DNA from: Gammaproteobacteria bacterium
Lineage (GTDB): Bacteria; Pseudomonadota; Gammaproteobacteria; SURF-13
NCBI GenBank assembly: GCA_016195665.1
Contig: JACPZD010000035.1
Span: forward strand, 1-64,000
Direction: 5' to 3'
Length of the DNA: 64,000 nt
Shown: one piece after another, positions 63,079 to 64,000 of the stretch
Position numbering within the stretch: position 1 is the first letter of the stretch
Layout of the letters: every line of letters starts with the position of its first letter
Notes under the pieces: generated by a model
Told to the model about the DNA's origin: nothing
What the model saw: only the letters and a program-made list of their open reading frames with translations
The model's database searches: none
Translations under genes and position numbers: made by a program

Positions 63079-64000
63079 TTATACCGGCAGCACCTTAAAT
63101 TCAAAGAGCCTTTCCGCCATCCAGACGGCCGCTAGCACTGCAATGGCAAACGAACCCAGACAGAGCGTGTAACGCTGGTATAGAGAAGTGCCGCGCAATA
63201 AAAAAGCCAGTGGCAGGAACAATGCCACGATGGCCAACTGGCCGAGCTCCACACCGATATTAAATCCCACCAGCGACCTGAGCAGCGCCCCTTGAGGCAG
63301 ATGCAAATCGGTGAGCACGCTGGCAAAACCGAATCCATGAATCAGACCAAATACAAACGCCACCATCCACAGGCGCGTATGAATCACAGGCCTGATGTTG
63401 TTGACCGCCCCGACCACGATGGATGCCGCGATGGTGGATTCCACCAGTCGTGACGGCAATTGGATGATGCCCAATGCCGCCAGGCTTAAGGTGATCGAGT
63501 GCGCGATCGTAAAGGCCGTGACGATCTTCAGGACATTCCAGCCTGCGTCGCGAAAATCGGCGACGGCGATCCATAAACCTGCCTTGCGCCGGAGTACGGC
63601 AGGCAACAGCAGCGCCAGTAAAAACAGAATATGATCATAGCCGATCCAGATATGCCATATCCCTTCGCGCACAAAATCGAGAAACTGGCGCCAGGGATTT
63701 GTGCTGGCGAGTTCAAAGCTCTGCAAGGGTTTTTCAACACCAAAAATGGCGGTTCTGACAAGACCGTGGTATTGGAGATTAAGCAAGCCTTTGTGCTGCG
63801 GGTCTAGCTCGGAGAATAGGCTATAAGCCAATTCGAGGTGATCGGGCGGGGTGGGGCACTTTGCAGAAAATTTCAATACTGCATAGGCTCCATCGCTGTG
63901 ATTGTCCACCCAATGCTCGCTGATCCGGCTGGTGCATAAAGCGCCCTCGGCACGCAATTGAAGGCGTGGCAAGGCATACGCGGCAATCTCCGAATGTCGT
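63079..64000 (-). CDS. HupE/UreJ-2 family membrane protein (5' end outside window)
   Basis: The frame is open to the right edge (upstream residues RHSEIAAYAL), so the N-terminus is missing. The visible 307 residues have an N-terminal periplasmic domain, then seven helices with IWHIWIGYDHILFLLALLLP and FVFGLIHGFGFASVLTDLHL, the His/Asp-containing signatures of HupE/UreJ-like proteins, which are linked to nickel or cobalt or to unknown transport. It converges on the DUF1841 gene with a four-base gap. Confidence 0.85.
   Translation of the reverse strand, partial: RHSEIAAYALPRLQLRAEGALCTSRISEHWVDNHSDGAYAVLKFSAKCPTPPDHLELAYSLFSELDPQHKGLLNLQYHGLVRTAIFGVEKPLQSFELASTNPWRQFLDFVREGIWHIWIGYDHILFLLALLLPAVLRRKAGLWIAVADFRDAGWNVLKIVTAFTIAHSITLSLAALGIIQLPSRLVESTIAASIVVGAVNNIRPVIHTRLWMVAFVFGLIHGFGFASVLTDLHLPQGALLRSLVGFNIGVELGQLAIVALFLPLAFLLRGTSLYQRYTLCLGSFAIAVLAAVWMAERLFEFKVLPV

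Overview
The window looks like a chromosome segment of a GC-rich gammaproteobacterium. The right end is ordinary housekeeping DNA: rnr, tRNA-Leu(CAG), dcd, an apbC/mrp ATPase, metG, nth, a DUF1841 gene and an FNR-type oxygen sensor with four cysteines. c-Type cytochromes, a Cyc2-like heme-porin and many copper/heavy-metal genes suggest a respiratory, possibly chemolithotrophic organism with a facultatively anaerobic mode. That lineage reading is inference; no rRNA is present.

Layout. (1) 1-4.7 kb: the tail of an IS630-type transposase abuts, and has apparently cut off the 3' end of, an acyl-CoA synthetase gene; next to it is a fused ACP-acyl ligase-acyltransferase gene. (2) 4.7-23 kb: an accessory island for reserve carbon and energy: glycogen phosphorylase, phosphoglucomutase, phosphoketolase, polyphosphate kinase 2, glucose-6-phosphate dehydrogenase, an extra FtsH, an MFS exporter, a CPD-motif P-type ATPase and a cysteine-less HMA protein, nearly all on the minus strand and often overlapping by ATGA. 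An FNR-type promoter drives the only rightward gene. (3) 23-34.7 kb: an envelope redox and metal cluster: heme-porin, cytochrome c, a VKOR/SPW membrane protein and an epimerase that both carry heavy-metal-binding (HMBD) modules, a frameshifted thioredoxin, HMA, CcdA, DUF1622, YHS, small His/Gly-rich membrane proteins, cyclopropane fatty acid synthase and a MerR regulator. (4) 34.7-48.3 kb: a HlyD-ABC export system, a second copy of the DUF5676/His-rich pair, an AI-2E-type permease, small membrane proteins, a copper P-type ATPase with two YHS domains, a Met-rich periplasmic protein and a DUF302 protein. (5) 48.4-64 kb: PEP synthase and DUF302 share a divergent FNR promoter; then AsmA, a D-2-hydroxyacid dehydrogenase, FNR, and the housekeeping block.

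How it works together (inference). Under low oxygen, FNR would switch on PEP synthase and probably the reserve island. Glycogen would flow through glucose-1-P and glucose-6-P to phosphoketolase and acetyl phosphate, but the acetate kinase gene that normally yields the ATP is only a 5' stub here. The metal block would bind copper or related ions in the envelope (Met-, His-, YHS-, HMBD- and HMA-proteins) and export them through P-type ATPases.

The most striking property is gene decay. At least a dozen fragments or frameshifted genes (acyl-CoA synthetase, P-type ATPase, archaeal-type SAM synthetase, AhpD-like, acetate kinase, MFS, glucoamylase, HAD phosphatase, ferredoxin, thioredoxin, YHS-HMA, acetyltransferase, DUF2933) lie between 0 and 47 kb, while 48-64 kb is intact. 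All identifications were made by reading motifs; no database search was run.
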